A DNA stretch of 64,000 nt, from NCBI GenBank assembly GCA_022410635.1, contig JAJVDF010000509.1, forward strand, positions 891,995 to 955,994, written 5' to 3'. Below the pieces are notes generated by a model, which was not told where the DNA came from, ran no database searches, and saw only the letters and a list, made by a program, of their open reading frames with translations. Origin of the DNA: Tretioscincus oriximinensis (lineage: Eukaryota; Chordata; Lepidosauria; Squamata; Gymnophthalmidae). Every line of letters starts with the position of its first letter. Position 1 is the stretch's first letter. Positions 11,661 to 22,869 of the stretch are shown piece after piece. A program made the position numbers and the translations under genes.

Positions 11661-12750
11661 TACTACACTCTAATTCTTTAGGGAAATTCTCTGAAACCCC
11701 ATTTTTGATTCAGATTAAACAGAAAAGGAGTGAGGCCAGCGCAAGTAGACTCTATTAACTCCAGTTTATAGTCAGGACTGGACCAAGGTATTGTATCAGA
11801 ATCAGATAGGTTTGTAACATCAAAACATTCTACAATTGCTTTGTTTCCTTTCATTTGCTTTATTTTCCACTCCATTAAGAGAGGCATTCAACAGTAATTA
11901 TGGCGGTTCCTTTAGACTAACATCAGAGCCCTCTTTATCTGAAAAAACACATAAAATATTCCACAAACTACTCTTTCCTCATTATGCAGAATTCTGAAAA
12001 GTAGAATTTCTCTGCACCACACCAATGAGGCACTTCAAGATGTCACCTTTACTCTTTTGGCTTTTTCTTTGGAAACTTCACTTTCATTCCTATCAAGCCA
12101 AGACTGCCATATTACTTCTGCTCGATTGATAGGGAAAGCATTTCCAGCACCATTTATACTTCAAATTAAGTTGCTGGTAGACCATGACAGCCTTGTCATG
12201 CACTGGGGGAGTCTGGGCATCCAGCAGCAACGCTGACAACTTGTCAACATATTAACTGTGTCTGGAAGCAGAATGAAGCTATTTTTGTACTTTTACTTTG
12301 CAAGTTGGGACAGGTCAGTCTGCCCTGTCCAGGATACATAATCTGTTCCATGATCACACAGGTTGCTACTGGTGCAAGACATAGCCCTCTGCCCTATAAG
12401 CTGCAACTACCAGGCTGGAAGACTCATTCTTTGGACAGCTATAAAAATAGATGCATCTATTCAAATCCAATGCTTTCAGAAATCTCTGTCTGATAGAAAT
12501 ATTCCCTTGGACTTTCCTTTCATATGTTTTCTGCACACCATTATTAAGACATCTATTGTCTTCCCCATTCAGTTTCTTGTTCTCCTTCTCACATCACCAA
12601 AATTATCATCCAAAAATTCCTTCCTCTCTGAGTAACCATTTCAATTCCTTTTCATTATTTCTTAATAGTATTCTCCCCCTTCCTAAATGTCAACTTTCTT
12701 CCCCCTTTACAACATTACACTCAAAACTCTACATCCCCTGACCCTTTATA
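11661..12750. other. No recognised gene
   Basis: I find no element or coding block. Short frames at 12305-12741 overlap each other in several phases and look random. Confidence 0.5.
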
Positions 12751-12987
12751 GGAAGAAGAAAAAAGAGTTGGCTTTTATAACCCACTTTTCTCGACTCAGA
12801 GAGACTCAATACAGCTTATGTAACCTTCTGTTCTTTTCTTCATAGCAAATACTGTATCTTGTGAAGTGAGTGAGTCTGAGAGACTCCAAAGGACTGTGAA
12901 CTAACCCATGTTCACTCAGCTGGCTTCATGGAGGAGTATGGAATAGAAGCAGTAGACAACCAGATAAGAATCCAACACTCTAGTCAC
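12751..12987 (-). mobile_element. tRNA-derived SINE, family 2, antisense
   Basis: It begins on the plus strand with GGAAGAAGAAAAAAGAGTTG and runs through ACTCAGCTGGCTTCATGGAG to the inverted head ATCCAACACTCTAGTCAC. Inverted, it matches the copy at 19711-19941, which keeps boxes A and B. This copy ends in a CTTCTTCC-type tail, whereas the other copies in the window end in an L2-like tail. Confidence 0.7.
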
Positions 12988-13762
12988 AAGATAATATTGG
13001 CCTTCATAAGACACAGTAAACAATCATTCAAACTGGCACAGTTGAATAAAATTTCCTTTGAGTTACATAAGATTTCATTTTGGTTGTGGAAGTTACATGT
13101 CAGCTAGGAAGTTCTGTGTAATGGTTAAGAAATGTTAGGTCTATCCGAAGGTATTGTTATCATCTTATTACAACAGTAAAATCAGGAGTCCCTTGGAAAA
13201 AGTGGGTTGTTTGAGACATATTGTCATGGGAAAGTATGTTCATTCTTATTAATAGCTTGAATACATAAAGTTTATTCTTTATTACATAAAGTTGAATACA
13301 TAAAGTTGCTTCTTCTCTTCTCTTTCTTTTTCCCTTTAAGCAGGGATTAATATTCCTTGAAGTTGCAGAAACCCAAAGGAGAAAGGTTTTAGACTCAGAG
13401 CTTTGTAATCATAAAATTAAAGAAACTTGTTACTTGGTAGATGAATCTGTGACAAACTGATACAGCATATGATTTTTACAGTAGTAACATGTACCAGTGA
13501 GAGCTGAGCGCTAAGAGGGTTGGGGTCTATAGAACAGATGCCATCAAAACTGTACTGCTGGAGAAAATTTCAGAGAATCTTCTAGACTGCAAGAAAAAGA
13601 AATTACTCAACTCTAAAAGGAATCAATTCTACTTGATCAATGGGAGGTCTAAAGAAAGATTCACTTCAAAAGAATTTAATGCTTTGTAGTATTGAAGGCA
13701 AAAGGAATAGGGGATTATAGACAATGAGATGGTTAAATAACATAGCTTTAGGCAGACTCTGG
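12988..13762. other. No recognised gene
   Basis: AT-rich. The only visible structure is a local tandem of the ATACATAAAGTT type around 13260-13310. Confidence 0.5.
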
Positions 13763-13945
13763 GAGCCCTGCTGAATTGGACCAGAGCCCATCTAGTCCAG
13801 CGTTCTGTCTGCACCTGGGCAGTCTGAAACAGAAGAAGATAAAATCTTCACCTATTCTTGACTTCCTGAAAATGGTATTTCACGAACCCCACCTGTTGCT
13901 CCATTCAGGAGCCAGTATCAAAAGATCCATCCAGGATATGAAAGA
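13763..13945 (-). mobile_element. CR1-like LINE 3' end, antisense
   Basis: GAGCCCATCTAGTCCAGCG, GGCAGTCTGAAACAGAAGAA and AAATGGTATTTCACG follow the order seen in the 3059-3328 and 36026-36350 copies. An internal piece after TTCTGTCT is missing. Confidence 0.65.
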
Positions 13946-14588
13946 AGAAAGATGGATTTAGATGCCCATGAGATCACAAAGTCAGACATAACTGCATAAC
14001 TATACAACAAGCTCCATGGGATAGAAAGTACATTTGACTCAAAGGTTTTTTGCATTTCCTTGGGACAGAATTCAGGTTAAATCAAGATCAAAGATATAAT
14101 GCCAAGAAGCAACCAGCAATTAGTGATTTTAAAGAACATTGTTTATTCAAGGTTTTTTCCCTAGCAATAAGATAAACACAAATGCAATACACTGCAACAA
14201 TACAGTTTCAGCATTAGCTGACTTTGCTTGTATGAAGATGACTTTCTTTTTTTCTTTTTTTAATTTGAAAGGGATTTTAAAAATATCGTTAACATCTCCG
14301 CTTGGATTAAAATTCAACCAAAACTTCCAGTGCCTGAACAAGAACCCACAAAATCTAAGCAAAACACAGAGTACCTTATTTCTAAAAGTCCAACCAGGAT
14401 AAAATAAGAACTTCGCATAAAAAAGACTAGAACATTTTGGGATTTTGCAAGAGTTTGTTAGTTGGCACCAATAAAGCTTTTCCCCCTCATCTTGGAAACA
14501 TATTTAAATAGCCTGGGCAGAAGTTCTTACACAGAGACATAGCAACTAGGCTGTTCAGAAGGTACTCTGGTGCTATTCCAACCAGTAA
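13946..14588. other. No recognised gene
   Basis: No recognised element. The 87-codon frame at 14139-14402 is AT-rich and unassigned. Confidence 0.5.
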
Positions 14589-14697
14589 TTTTAATCCATC
14601 TTCAGTCTTTAAAAAGTGGACTTTTTAGAGGGGAACTTTTTTCTTCTTGCTTTAGTCTAGTTCTTCCAGACTGAAGGTGGATTAAATGTCCATGTTG
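14589..14697. repeat. Compact palindromic MITE-like repeat
   Basis: The left end TTTTAATCCATCTTCAGTCT and the right end AGACTGAAGGTGGATTAAAT are inverted repeats around a short centre containing TTTAGTCTAGTTCTTCC. It is the same family as at 7.8, 49.23 and 54.07 kb. Confidence 0.55.
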
Positions 14698-15798
14698 GAC
14701 AAGCACCTCCCTTTCACTTGGAATAAACTACACAAGTCACAGTTTAGCTCCAAGTTGCTCCTTCACTTGGATCATTTTTCTTTTTTCTAAGTAGGTTAAA
14801 GACGAAATGGATAGTTTTTAATTCAATTACCGCTTGGTTTTTAGTTTAGTTTTAATTTTAGTGTAGTTCATTTAGTTTCCATCGTAAAGTTAAGTAAAAA
14901 AATCTATCCATAATATTTATTTATCCACTCTGTCTTGGTTCAGTAAAACTATGAGCCTTCAGCAATAAACAGTGGGTTCTGAAGCAAAACCACTGCCCTG
15001 AACTTTACATAAAATGCAAGAACGATGTTCTTTCCAGCTAACTCAAATACTGTTCCACAGAAACTGATGCTGAGGTTTCAAACTGTGAATTATATTTGCC
15101 ATGTGTGCAAGTTGTTGCCTGGTCTTATGAAGTCTTCTCTGCTTATGATTCACATCAAAAGAAAAGTAAAATCACATTGCGAAAAACATATGAACAAATG
15201 AGCTCATTTGTCCTCAGAACACTGTTAACTATTTGTATACCTGTGTAGTTTTAACACATATAAATATTGCTCTCTTTTTTTTGGGAATGCTGCAGCTCAG
15301 AAAAGGCATTACAAAGCTGGAATAGACAGAAAAACAGAAAAATGTAATAGCCGAAGGGCTGTAGAAATTTAAAAAAACAGGGGAAATAGCTGTAAATGCT
15401 GGATTCAGGCTGGTTTCAACCTTCCTACAAACTGCACCATTTTAGAATGCTCACATTCACCGCATGGTTTTGATCCAACACTCATGGTTATGTCCACCTA
15501 AAATACAAGGAGTGCCTAAAATATGAAAAGCCAGAGGAAGTCACAAGGGCTAAGGGCTCAATTGTGCCTCCCCGCAACCTGCCTAGACACAACACCCACC
15601 ACCTAGACACAGCAACCCCATGTCCACAGCACAATTATGTCACCCCAGAGTTCTTCTTTGTGGTTGGATGGTCTCATTGAAAGTCATCCAAAGTATCATG
15701 AGAATTCTTGTGCATCAGCACTTGCAGTGGTGTCTATAGTGCCACAAAGCAAAATGCACTAGACCGTTAAAGAGAAAATAACTATAAGAAGATGTTGG
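14698..15798. other. No recognised gene
   Basis: AT-rich, unassigned sequence. Confidence 0.5.
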
Positions 15799-16085
15799 AG
15801 TTGTTAAGGTTTGCACTTTAAATGTCTATGCAAATATCAGGTAAGAACATAAGTAGAATCTCATGACCCACAGGTGGTAGGATGACCTCATGGTCATGAG
15901 ATGATAAGCTAATTGATCCTGTTGAGGATATAAGCAGTGGTATTGCTTTGGGTGTGGTGGTGGTGTTAAGAAGAAGAACGTAACTATGCAAGAATAAAAA
16001 GAGGCCTTCCTTGGTGGAAAGAAACTCTGCGTGTGAGTGCATTTGTTTGGGTTGAACTGGACTGCTACCACCCTGGGCAGAACAC
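15799..16085 (+). other. Weak LTR-like candidate
   Basis: A TATA-like GGATATAAGCAG (about 15927-15938) is followed about 60 bases later by AATAAAAAG (about 15995), an arrangement seen in long terminal repeats. I see no terminal TG/CA pair with a short target duplication and no internal retroviral coding block, so this is only a candidate. The antisense frame at 15818-16177 has no recognised domain. Confidence 0.2.
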
Positions 16086-17425
16086 ATGACAGGAGTGCTG
16101 CTATAGGCTATGGACTGCAACATGTGTGATGAATAACCCATTGTGGTGCTACCATCACTTGCAAAAGTTGGGTGCAACTTTTTTATTAATTATGAACCCT
16201 GACTTTTTTCACATTGGTGCCATAAATAGAAACGAATTACAATATTCATGTTTTGTTCTAAACTTAACCAATGAAGAAGTTAGAATTACAATGAATTATT
16301 GGATCAGTAATTCAAATTTGAGAGACTTAAGAAGGCTTTTATTTCCACTCCTCAAAAGGCATGAAAGTGTCCTTGGAACTCTTCCATTCATAATCAGTCA
16401 TAAAATGGTTGCAAATGAAAATGGTCTCCTTACAGCAAACTTGATCAGTTAAACTTATTAAGCCCAAAATACCTCTGGCCAAACCATTATGGTTCCTTTC
16501 ACTTACAGGGACCTACAAAGGATTAGGCATTAGCACTTGTCATATACAGTAAGTGTGAGGGGAGGATAAGTTAAAATAAGGAAACTGAAGTAAACTGAGC
16601 TCCAATATATAATGCATCAATTTTCTATTTTCTCAGATTCCCCTCACTTTTTTCCTTTAGCACTCACATATTGTGCAGTATGGAATGCAAAACTTGTGTA
16701 TACAAACATTGTCATAACTTGGAATTCAGTCGAATCATTTAAACCACTTAAACGCATATTTTGGGTGAGAAATGCTAGGACTTTAAAAGGCAAGAACGTC
16801 CTTTAAAGTTCATTTTTACAAGTTAATAAATGCACTTGATGAAATGTTCCAAGAACCTAGGGCATTGGTTCAATTCTGTCTCAGACCGTACTATGAACAA
16901 CTTTCTCTAGAGTTTCAAAAGTTTCAGGACAGCAAATTCTGTTCATTTGTGTAATTTCCATTGATCAACGGAAATTACAGTTTCTTTGTCTTCTCTTTTT
17001 TAACCTTTTTAATCCAGAAACATTTATCACAGTTCACCGAATATTCTGTGCCTTCTCTCTATGTGGCCTTAAAATAAAGGTAATTTATACCTGAACTATT
17101 TGAACAGAATAAAACAGTGGCAGCAGAATGGAACAGTTCAAAACCTCCTCTTTTTACACGTTTGTTCCTTAACAAGATGCCGTAATAGACCTATCCAGCT
17201 GATAGAAACATTGTAATTATCTCTATGGTAACATTTTGTTGCATTATGGTAACAATTATGGCAACATAATGCAGCAAGGTGACTGGATTTGAAGAAGGAT
17301 AAAGTAAGTGTTAACACACAATAGCAATCACATAATTCTAGGAAAGGAAAGCTAACTTTTGAACAGTTGTTCTGAAATAGTTATTTTCCTGTAATCAGCT
17401 CAAAGGAGACCTACCTTTGAGCAGG
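16086..17425. other. No recognised gene
   Basis: The 108-codon frame at 16126-16452 matches nothing I know and lies in AT-rich sequence. Confidence 0.5.
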
Positions 17426-17655
17426 CACGAATGGCTCAGTCGCTAAGGAAACAGTCTCTCATTTGGGAGATCGGGTTTTGAAGCCCTGTGTGGGATATGG
17501 GGAGGGGTGAGCACCTTCCACTAGCCTGTAACTCTAGCCAACCCAACTATTCGAAAGCATGAATTGCAAGAAATTGCAACTGACTGCAGGTAGGTACATG
17601 GGAACCACCCCAGCCTGTGGGGAAGATAGAATGTAAACCGCTTTGAGTCCCTTTC
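17426..17655 (+). mobile_element. tRNA-derived SINE, family 1, best head region
   Basis: TGGCTCAGTCGCTAAGG (17432-17448) resembles a tRNA box A. GGGTTTTGAAGCCC (17473-17486) resembles box B at tRNA spacing, so the head is an internal RNA polymerase III promoter. The body is shared with the copies at 6.0, 11.4 and 21.5 kb. It stops at GAGTCCCTTTC, so the tail is missing. Confidence 0.8.
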
Positions 17656-17669
17656 TTCTATCTAGTTCA

Positions 17670-17800
17670 AATCAGTCTTGTAGCACTTTAGAGACTAACA
17701 AGAAATAGGACAGGAAAGTCTATTTCTTTTGTACACAAGTCTACCTCTTCAGATTCAAAAGCTCATGCTGCCTATCCTAATTCATGTTTGCAAAACGAGT
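17670..17800. mobile_element. Degraded PLE end, inverted pair
   Basis: AGCACTTTAGAGACTAACAA and AGTCTACCTCTTCAG resemble the antisense PLE end. A sense-like piece, AAAAGCTCATGCTGCCTATC, follows it directly. This is the same inverted arrangement as at 54.3 kb but from a more diverged subfamily. The intervening 17801-18107 shows nothing recognisable. Confidence 0.4.
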
Positions 17801-18107
17801 TGAAACCCACAATCTAAAAAATGATTGCAAATTTCACTCATCTCCACTTACTGCATGCAGCCGGCAATGGGAAATAGCAGGAAGATACCATGCATGTCAG
17901 CCATTTCTGTAGTCCTGCTAATTGATGCCCTTCCATGGTATCCTGCCTTCCTGCAACATCGCAGAACATGTGAGAAGGCTTAAATGGAGCACAAGCATTT
18001 CAGCATGATGCCTGGAAAGCTCCAAGATATTCCAGGGAACTGAGATTTATTATGGGTGAATGGCTAAAAACTCTACAATTGCAGTATAAAACTCCTGTGC
18101 GGAGGTA

Positions 18108-18157
18108 ACCTTAGTTTTTAAAGTGCTATGAGACACCCCTGGATGCAGACAAACACG
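18108..18157 (+). mobile_element. PLE-type 3' terminus just upstream of another PLE
   Basis: CCTTAGTTTTTAAAGTGC and then GCAGACAAACACGCT resemble the last bases of a PLE-type end (TTAGTCT...AAGTGC...AGACTAACACG-like). It abuts the GIY-YIG frame of the next element, as in the partial tandem copies typical of PLEs. Confidence 0.4.
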
Positions 18158-18159
18158 CT

Positions 18160-18411
18160 ATGGACACAAATCAAATAAATGGACACAAATCAGATATTCG
18201 AAATGGAAACACACAGAAACCAGTTGCTGAACATTTCAACCTTCCAGGACATTCTCTCTCAGACCTCAGGACTGCAATTCTTGAACAAAGAAACTACAAA
18301 GGAAGGTTTGAAAGAGAAGCAGCAGAACTTGAATACATTCACAAGTTCCAGGCCATCAACAAAGGACTTCACAGAGACAATGGTTTCCTGGCCAACTATA
18401 CATTTTTATGA
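18160..18411 (+). pseudogene. GIY-YIG endonuclease C-terminal part of a PLE
   Basis: The open frame of 83 codons contains INGHKSDIRNGNTQKPVAEH and FNLPGHSLSDL, then REAAELEYIHKFQ and INKGLHRDNGFL. This is the second half of the GIY-YIG nuclease that PLEs fuse behind their reverse transcriptase. The GIY and YIG strands at the N-terminus are missing. The proposed start lies in a small duplication of ATGGACACAAATCA (18160-18173 and 18179-18192), so the ATG is not a true start. This is a fragment and not expected to act. Confidence 0.85.
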
Positions 18412-18610
18412 CACCTGTTAAGTATTTGATTGTTTCTCTACTAGACATTGCCCCTTGTTGCCCCAGGGACTTTTTCACACAAGGAGATTAGTTCCTGCTA
18501 TTTACCTGTTTTTCTAACCTGCAATTCAACACCTCCCTACAGTTGCATATGCTTTGTCTTCTCCCATACACATTTCCCTATAAATACCTGACCCTGACAT
18601 TAGTCCCTCA

Positions 18611-18650
18611 GCATCTGAAGAAGTAGACCTGTCTACGAAAGCTTATGCCA
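18611..18650 (+). ncRNA. Hammerhead-ribozyme-like motif in PLE end (copy A)
   Basis: CTGAAGA (18615-18621) fits the hammerhead core CUGANGA. An unpaired A follows, then GTAGAC...GTCTAC (18623-18636), which folds as stem II, then GAAA (18637-18640), then AGC-TTAT-GC, which could form a short stem III. PLEs are known to carry hammerhead motifs in their terminal repeats. Against activity: the base expected to pair with A15.1 is C, and no cis stem I is evident. Self-cleavage is therefore unproven and may be lost. Confidence 0.5.
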
Positions 18651-18697
18651 ACCACTTTTCTCAAGTTAGTCTCAAAGTGCTGCTAGCTCCTTTGCTG

Positions 18698-19059
18698 GAC
18701 ACTATTTCTTTGTAATCTACTACCTCAAATCAGTAGTGGTTGGCATTACAGATTCTCCCAGCATTACAAAATTAAAAAAATGCTTTTGCAAGGCTATAAG
18801 AGATCAGATTATCCATAAAGCAAATTTCCCAAGAAATGGACAGTAGTTCATATGGATCAGGACCAAAAAATAGCAAAATTGGGGGATTGAATCTAGAGGA
18901 TGCAACTGGAAACTTCAATTTCATCTTGAAAAATACAAATAAGCCGTTATTAAAAAATAACCTGGATCCATGTAGCAAGAATGCAGGGAAGTAGATCTGG
19001 AAAGTAGCCATTAAAAACAGGGGGCTTATGCTCTGACCAGAATCCATCTTTGATAGGTG
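18698..19059. other. No recognised gene
   Basis: No recognised element or coding block. Confidence 0.5.
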
Positions 19060-19220
19060 ACAAGATGACCCCTTTTGAGGGGGGAAACCCAGTTTGGGGG
19101 GGGGTCTACCCTGCCTGCCCAGTGGAGAGCTGATTTTTTCATTTTTTGCTGAGGAAAAAAAATTATATTTTTTAAAAGGAAATTCACTGCACCATCACTA
19201 CGGGCTCTAGCAAACAAGGC
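19060..19220. repeat. One-sided relative of the 51.56-kb foldback MITE
   Basis: ACAAGATGACCCCTTTTGAG and the following G-rich AACCCAGTTTGGGG resemble one terminal arm of the MITE at 51562-51738. The other arm is not visible here, so this is a half or strongly decayed copy. Confidence 0.4.
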
Positions 19221-19710
19221 CATCTCCTGAAGGCACCCTCCCCTCAGTAAAAAATAAAAAAATGCAAATTTCTCATATACTTTGAAAAATTATTGCACAC
19301 TTTGAAAATTCTCACTTCAAAAAGTTCTCATAGGCTTCACAGATTCCTTGGGGGGTGAGGGTTGTCCTTACTCCCAAGATCCATTAAGAACTAAAATTCA
19401 CATATTTGCTGCACGGATGCTTTTAAATCTTTAAAAGCTTCCTGAACTCACTACTGGGTTGAGGTTATCTGGCCTACTTCTATCACTTTGAGGCTTTAAA
19501 CTGCTTCACTGCTACCAGGCGCTGAAGTTTATTTTGCTAGCTGAGCTCTGAAGTCCTTTCGGTGTTAAATGCAATTCCAGTTCAGGAATTCCTTATAGTT
19601 CCATTACTTTCTGTTGATGTCCCACATAAATGTGTCCAATGCACACAAAATGGGGAGATTAGGAGCCGCCTAAAATTTCTCAAGGGAGGGGCTGGGGGCA
19701 CTGAAAAAAG
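19221..19710. other. No recognised gene
   Basis: Unassigned AT-rich sequence. Confidence 0.5.
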
Positions 19711-19945
19711 AGCCAGTTTGGTGTGGTGGTTAGAGTGTTGGACTCTTATCTGGTAGTTTCCAGATTCGATTCCCTACTCCTCCATGAAGCTAGATGGGTG
19801 ACCCTGGGCCAGTCACTGTTCTTTAGAACTCTCTCAACCCCACCGATTTCACAGGGTGTTTGTTGTGAAGCAGCAAAAGCTATATGTGCCACGCTTTGGT
19901 TGGCGAGGATGGGATATAAGTACAAACAAACAAATAAATAAAACC
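19711..19945 (+). mobile_element. tRNA-derived SINE, family 2, near full length
   Basis: AGCCAGTTTGGTGTGGTGGT with TAGAGTGTTGG forms a box-A-like head, and GATTCGATTCCC (about 19763-19774) is box B. The body contains GACCCTGGGCCAGTCACTG and CACAGGGTGTTTGTTGTG. It ends in a GGGATATAAGTACAAACAAA-type tail. This is a widespread squamate-style SINE, recognised from memory of the family. Other copies are at 12.75 (antisense), 57.13 and 59.22 kb. Confidence 0.8.
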
Positions 19946-21518
19946 CCATATTTTGTGGGCCTCAGTGAGGGAAGCACATAGGCAGATGTAGGGTGGGTGG
20001 TCTAGACAGGACTAGATAGTCTAGGGGACAGGGCTTGGGTATGACCCCTTGAGTGATGTTACAAATATTCAAAAGTTTCCCCACACCTATTATACAATGT
20101 CTCACATTTGTTTCAGATTAAACATCTGTTATCAATTTGAATAGCCTTTGATGCATCTCTTCTCCATGGATTTTTCTAATTCTTATGATGTTACAGCTAG
20201 ATATTGCTAATGGAGTTAAATCTTGCTAATTGTTTAGTACTCCTGTTATGTAATTTTAAGGATGATCGATTCTAGCTTGTCTGTACTGCATAAAAGAAGC
20301 TTTTTTGTTCAAAAGGAAATATAAATCTGATGACATGAGTCATGAGGGGAGAATTGACTTCTGCTATAAATAATCAGATACAATTGCAAAACATCAACCA
20401 AAAAAGATACAAGCATCATCTCTTTGTTGCAATATGCAGAAAACAAAATAACATAAAAACTTCTTGCAGATGCTTGCAAAATGAGCTTATGAGCACATTG
20501 ATTGCTATGCATATTACTATACAAAATCAGATCCTATATTTGCAGGCCCTCACAAATCTCTGTTCAATAGGCATAAGAGTTGAATTTGGCTTACCTTTAT
20601 AAGGCTTTTCAACCACATTACTAATGGCTACATTGCTCTTCAGCTATTTCTAAAGGAAAACTCCCAGCTTTCTGGACTGGTTCAGTGGAATTCTGGGATA
20701 TGAATGCTGCAAACATCTGGACGCCTCTAAGAAGAGCAATCTCATATCAGTGCGTATGTGATAGAAACATTCTAGTTAGGCCTTGGAAATTTCAGTCTAT
20801 TTGAAATGAGCTATGACTTGTGTGAGACTCTCGATGGTGAATGAACACTCAGACAAGTGATTTCTAGCTCTGAAAGTGATTTATTGCAGCTCTTGAGTGG
20901 CTCTGAGTTAGGTCTGCAGTGATTGCTTGCTGCCAAAGCAGCTATATAATATACATATACAGTCCTCTGGCCAATCACTGCATTCCAATTTTCCCGCTCA
21001 AAATGCTAATCAAAGATTGGCCATATTTAAACACAAGAAGTTTCCCTCCAAAACTATTTTGAACCCAAGTGGTTTCCCTCCAAAACATACAGTTTTAACA
21101 GTTCCAGAGACACAACAATACACCATCCTATATACATGTCATATATCCATGACAACTTGTTTCAGGCTATTACTAATGATGATTCCACACTGGGCAGTAT
21201 AACAAACCAGAAAAAATACTAGGAATACTTCTGCGTAAGGGATGCCCTGCTTCTAGGGGTTAAGACCACTCTTAAGACCTTTTTACATATATTGGCCTTA
21301 AAGAACATGTGCTTTAGCCTGATGTGGGTTGCTGGAAGCCTCACATATTTGCATTCAGCATCTAGATTCACATTAGAAGTAAAACAACTTGTATTACTGT
21401 GCAAATGCCAAACTCTTGTTGTACATAACACTGCAGACCACCACACACTGCGTCCAGTTTCTGTCAGCTCTGCCTCCAAAGTGCAGTTTCATGGGTATCT
21501 CCAAGCTTTCAACACTTC
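19946..21518. other. No recognised gene
   Basis: Unassigned, AT-rich. Small frames at 20342-20602, 20927-21202 and 21292-21561 show no domain. Confidence 0.5.
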
Positions 21519-21737
21519 TGAGGCACAAATGGCTCAGAGAATAGAGGCACGAATGGCTTAGAGGGTAAGAGATGGTCTTTCATGCGAGTGACCCATTCTC
21601 AAAGCCATGGAGAAGGTGAGCACTCTCTACTGGCCTCAGTTCCAGCCAGCTGAGCAGTTTGAAAGAAAGTAGATCTGCAATCTACATTTCAAGTAGATTA
21701 ATGAGTACCACCACTAACTGGTGAGGAAGATGGACTA
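21519..21737 (+). mobile_element. SINE family 1, 5' half of a split copy
   Basis: GAGGCACGAATGGCTTAGAG is the box A region. It is preceded by a near-identical GAGGCACAAATGGCTCAGAG, so the head is doubled. The body follows the family to GGTGAGGAAGATGGA and then stops. The missing 3' part of the same family lies at 26922-26990, after an inserted block. Confidence 0.65.
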
Positions 21738-22869
21738 ATATAATCACAAGTACACAACATACAAGGACACACATAAATAGCAAATAACATAGAAAAGAAA
21801 AAGAACATAAATTCAGTACATACAATAACATACAAATACAAACCATCTCCTCCTGCCCTGCCTTGGGAGAAGTCTCCATCTCCCTCATCTACCTAATATC
21901 TTTAATAATTTTGCTATGTCATAATACAGCTCAGCTTCCCTTCTATAAGGAACATCCCATCTTACTAATTTCTGCCATTTTTGCTCAACTCTTACCCAGC
22001 TTTTTAAACCTTCCCATAAATCTCTATTCTGTTTAACTAAATCAAAATTCAATTGCTATAAAACATGCCATTTACTTATTATCCATTCTGTATGTTGCTT
22101 CCATCCTACAGTTATCAGAAATTGTGGCACTATTAATAATTGACAAAAAATATACTCATCTAATGCCACATTGAAATTTTCAAATTTAAATAAAAGGAAG
22201 CATTCCTTGTACCAATTTAATCAATATCCTAAAATGTTGTTAATTTGGTCCATAATGAGACTCCAAAAAATTTAACCACTCTACACTCCCACCATAAATG
22301 AATATATATTCCGTAACCATAACCATAAACAATGGCAACAATTAAAATCTAATCCTGTATATGCCCTAACTGTGCAGGTGTCCTAGGCCACCTATATAAT
22401 ACTTTCATTCTAAATTCCTTTCTATAGTAGTTTGGGTCTTTTTGAATCAGTTGAACATTATGCTTAATAACACCGAAGTTTATATCAGCATCCATTTGCC
22501 ATTTTCCCAACAAACTATTTTTTATGTCCACCCCATGATTTGCCATTATAATATAAAATTTCCCTGCCATACCCCTATTCCCTTTAAGTATATCAGTTAC
22601 AACTTGCAAGATTATGCTGTTTGTTTCATTCATTTTCCTTCTAATATCCCTTTATGAGATAAAATGTATTATTGAATTAAATTTCATCCAATTTTCCTGC
22701 CCTAATATTCTTTGTAAACGTATGGCAGATACTGGTTTCTGCCGATCATTATATTTGACTTCTAGCTTCAATATACCGTATCTTTTTAGTTTATTAATAT
22801 CTTGATTTGGGATTATTATTTCATCTTTATTTAATACTGCTTGAAGCAACCTGCTGAAGCCACCAACAT
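21738..22869 (-). mobile_element. L1 LINE 3' part, antisense
   Basis: The minus strand encodes SRLLQAVLNKDEI, then FRMKVLYRWPRTPAQLGHI (about 22410-22350). Its zinc-knuckle region includes HLWWEC, followed by an AT-rich 3' untranslated region. The order matches the L1 at 43480-45487, where the same place reads MKIITRWYRTPSQISHM. The frame is broken by stops and shifts. This is ORF2 downstream of the reverse-transcriptase core, so it is 5'-truncated. Confidence 0.75.

Larger units (their letters stand above)
18158..18697 (+). mobile_element. Penelope-like element 3' end (copy A)
   Basis: The order is a GIY-YIG endonuclease frame (18160-18411), about 200 bases of 3' untranslated sequence, a hammerhead-like motif (18615-18650), and a terminal block (AGTTAGTCTCAAAGTGCTGC, TAGCTCCTTTGCTGGAC). 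The same blocks in the same order recur antisense at 58488-59050 and are rearranged at 39861-40446. The reverse-transcriptase part is absent, so it is 5'-truncated. Confidence 0.85.

Noticed and set aside
15799..16085. A solo LTR
   Set aside because: Only a TATA-like and an AATAAA-like word support it. No terminal dinucleotides, target duplication or second copy could be found.
17426..17490. Possible tRNA genes from box A and box B matches (also 11.4, 19.7, 21.5 and 59.2 kb)
   Set aside because: The matches continue into shared SINE bodies and none folds as a complete tRNA with an acceptor stem and anticodon arm.
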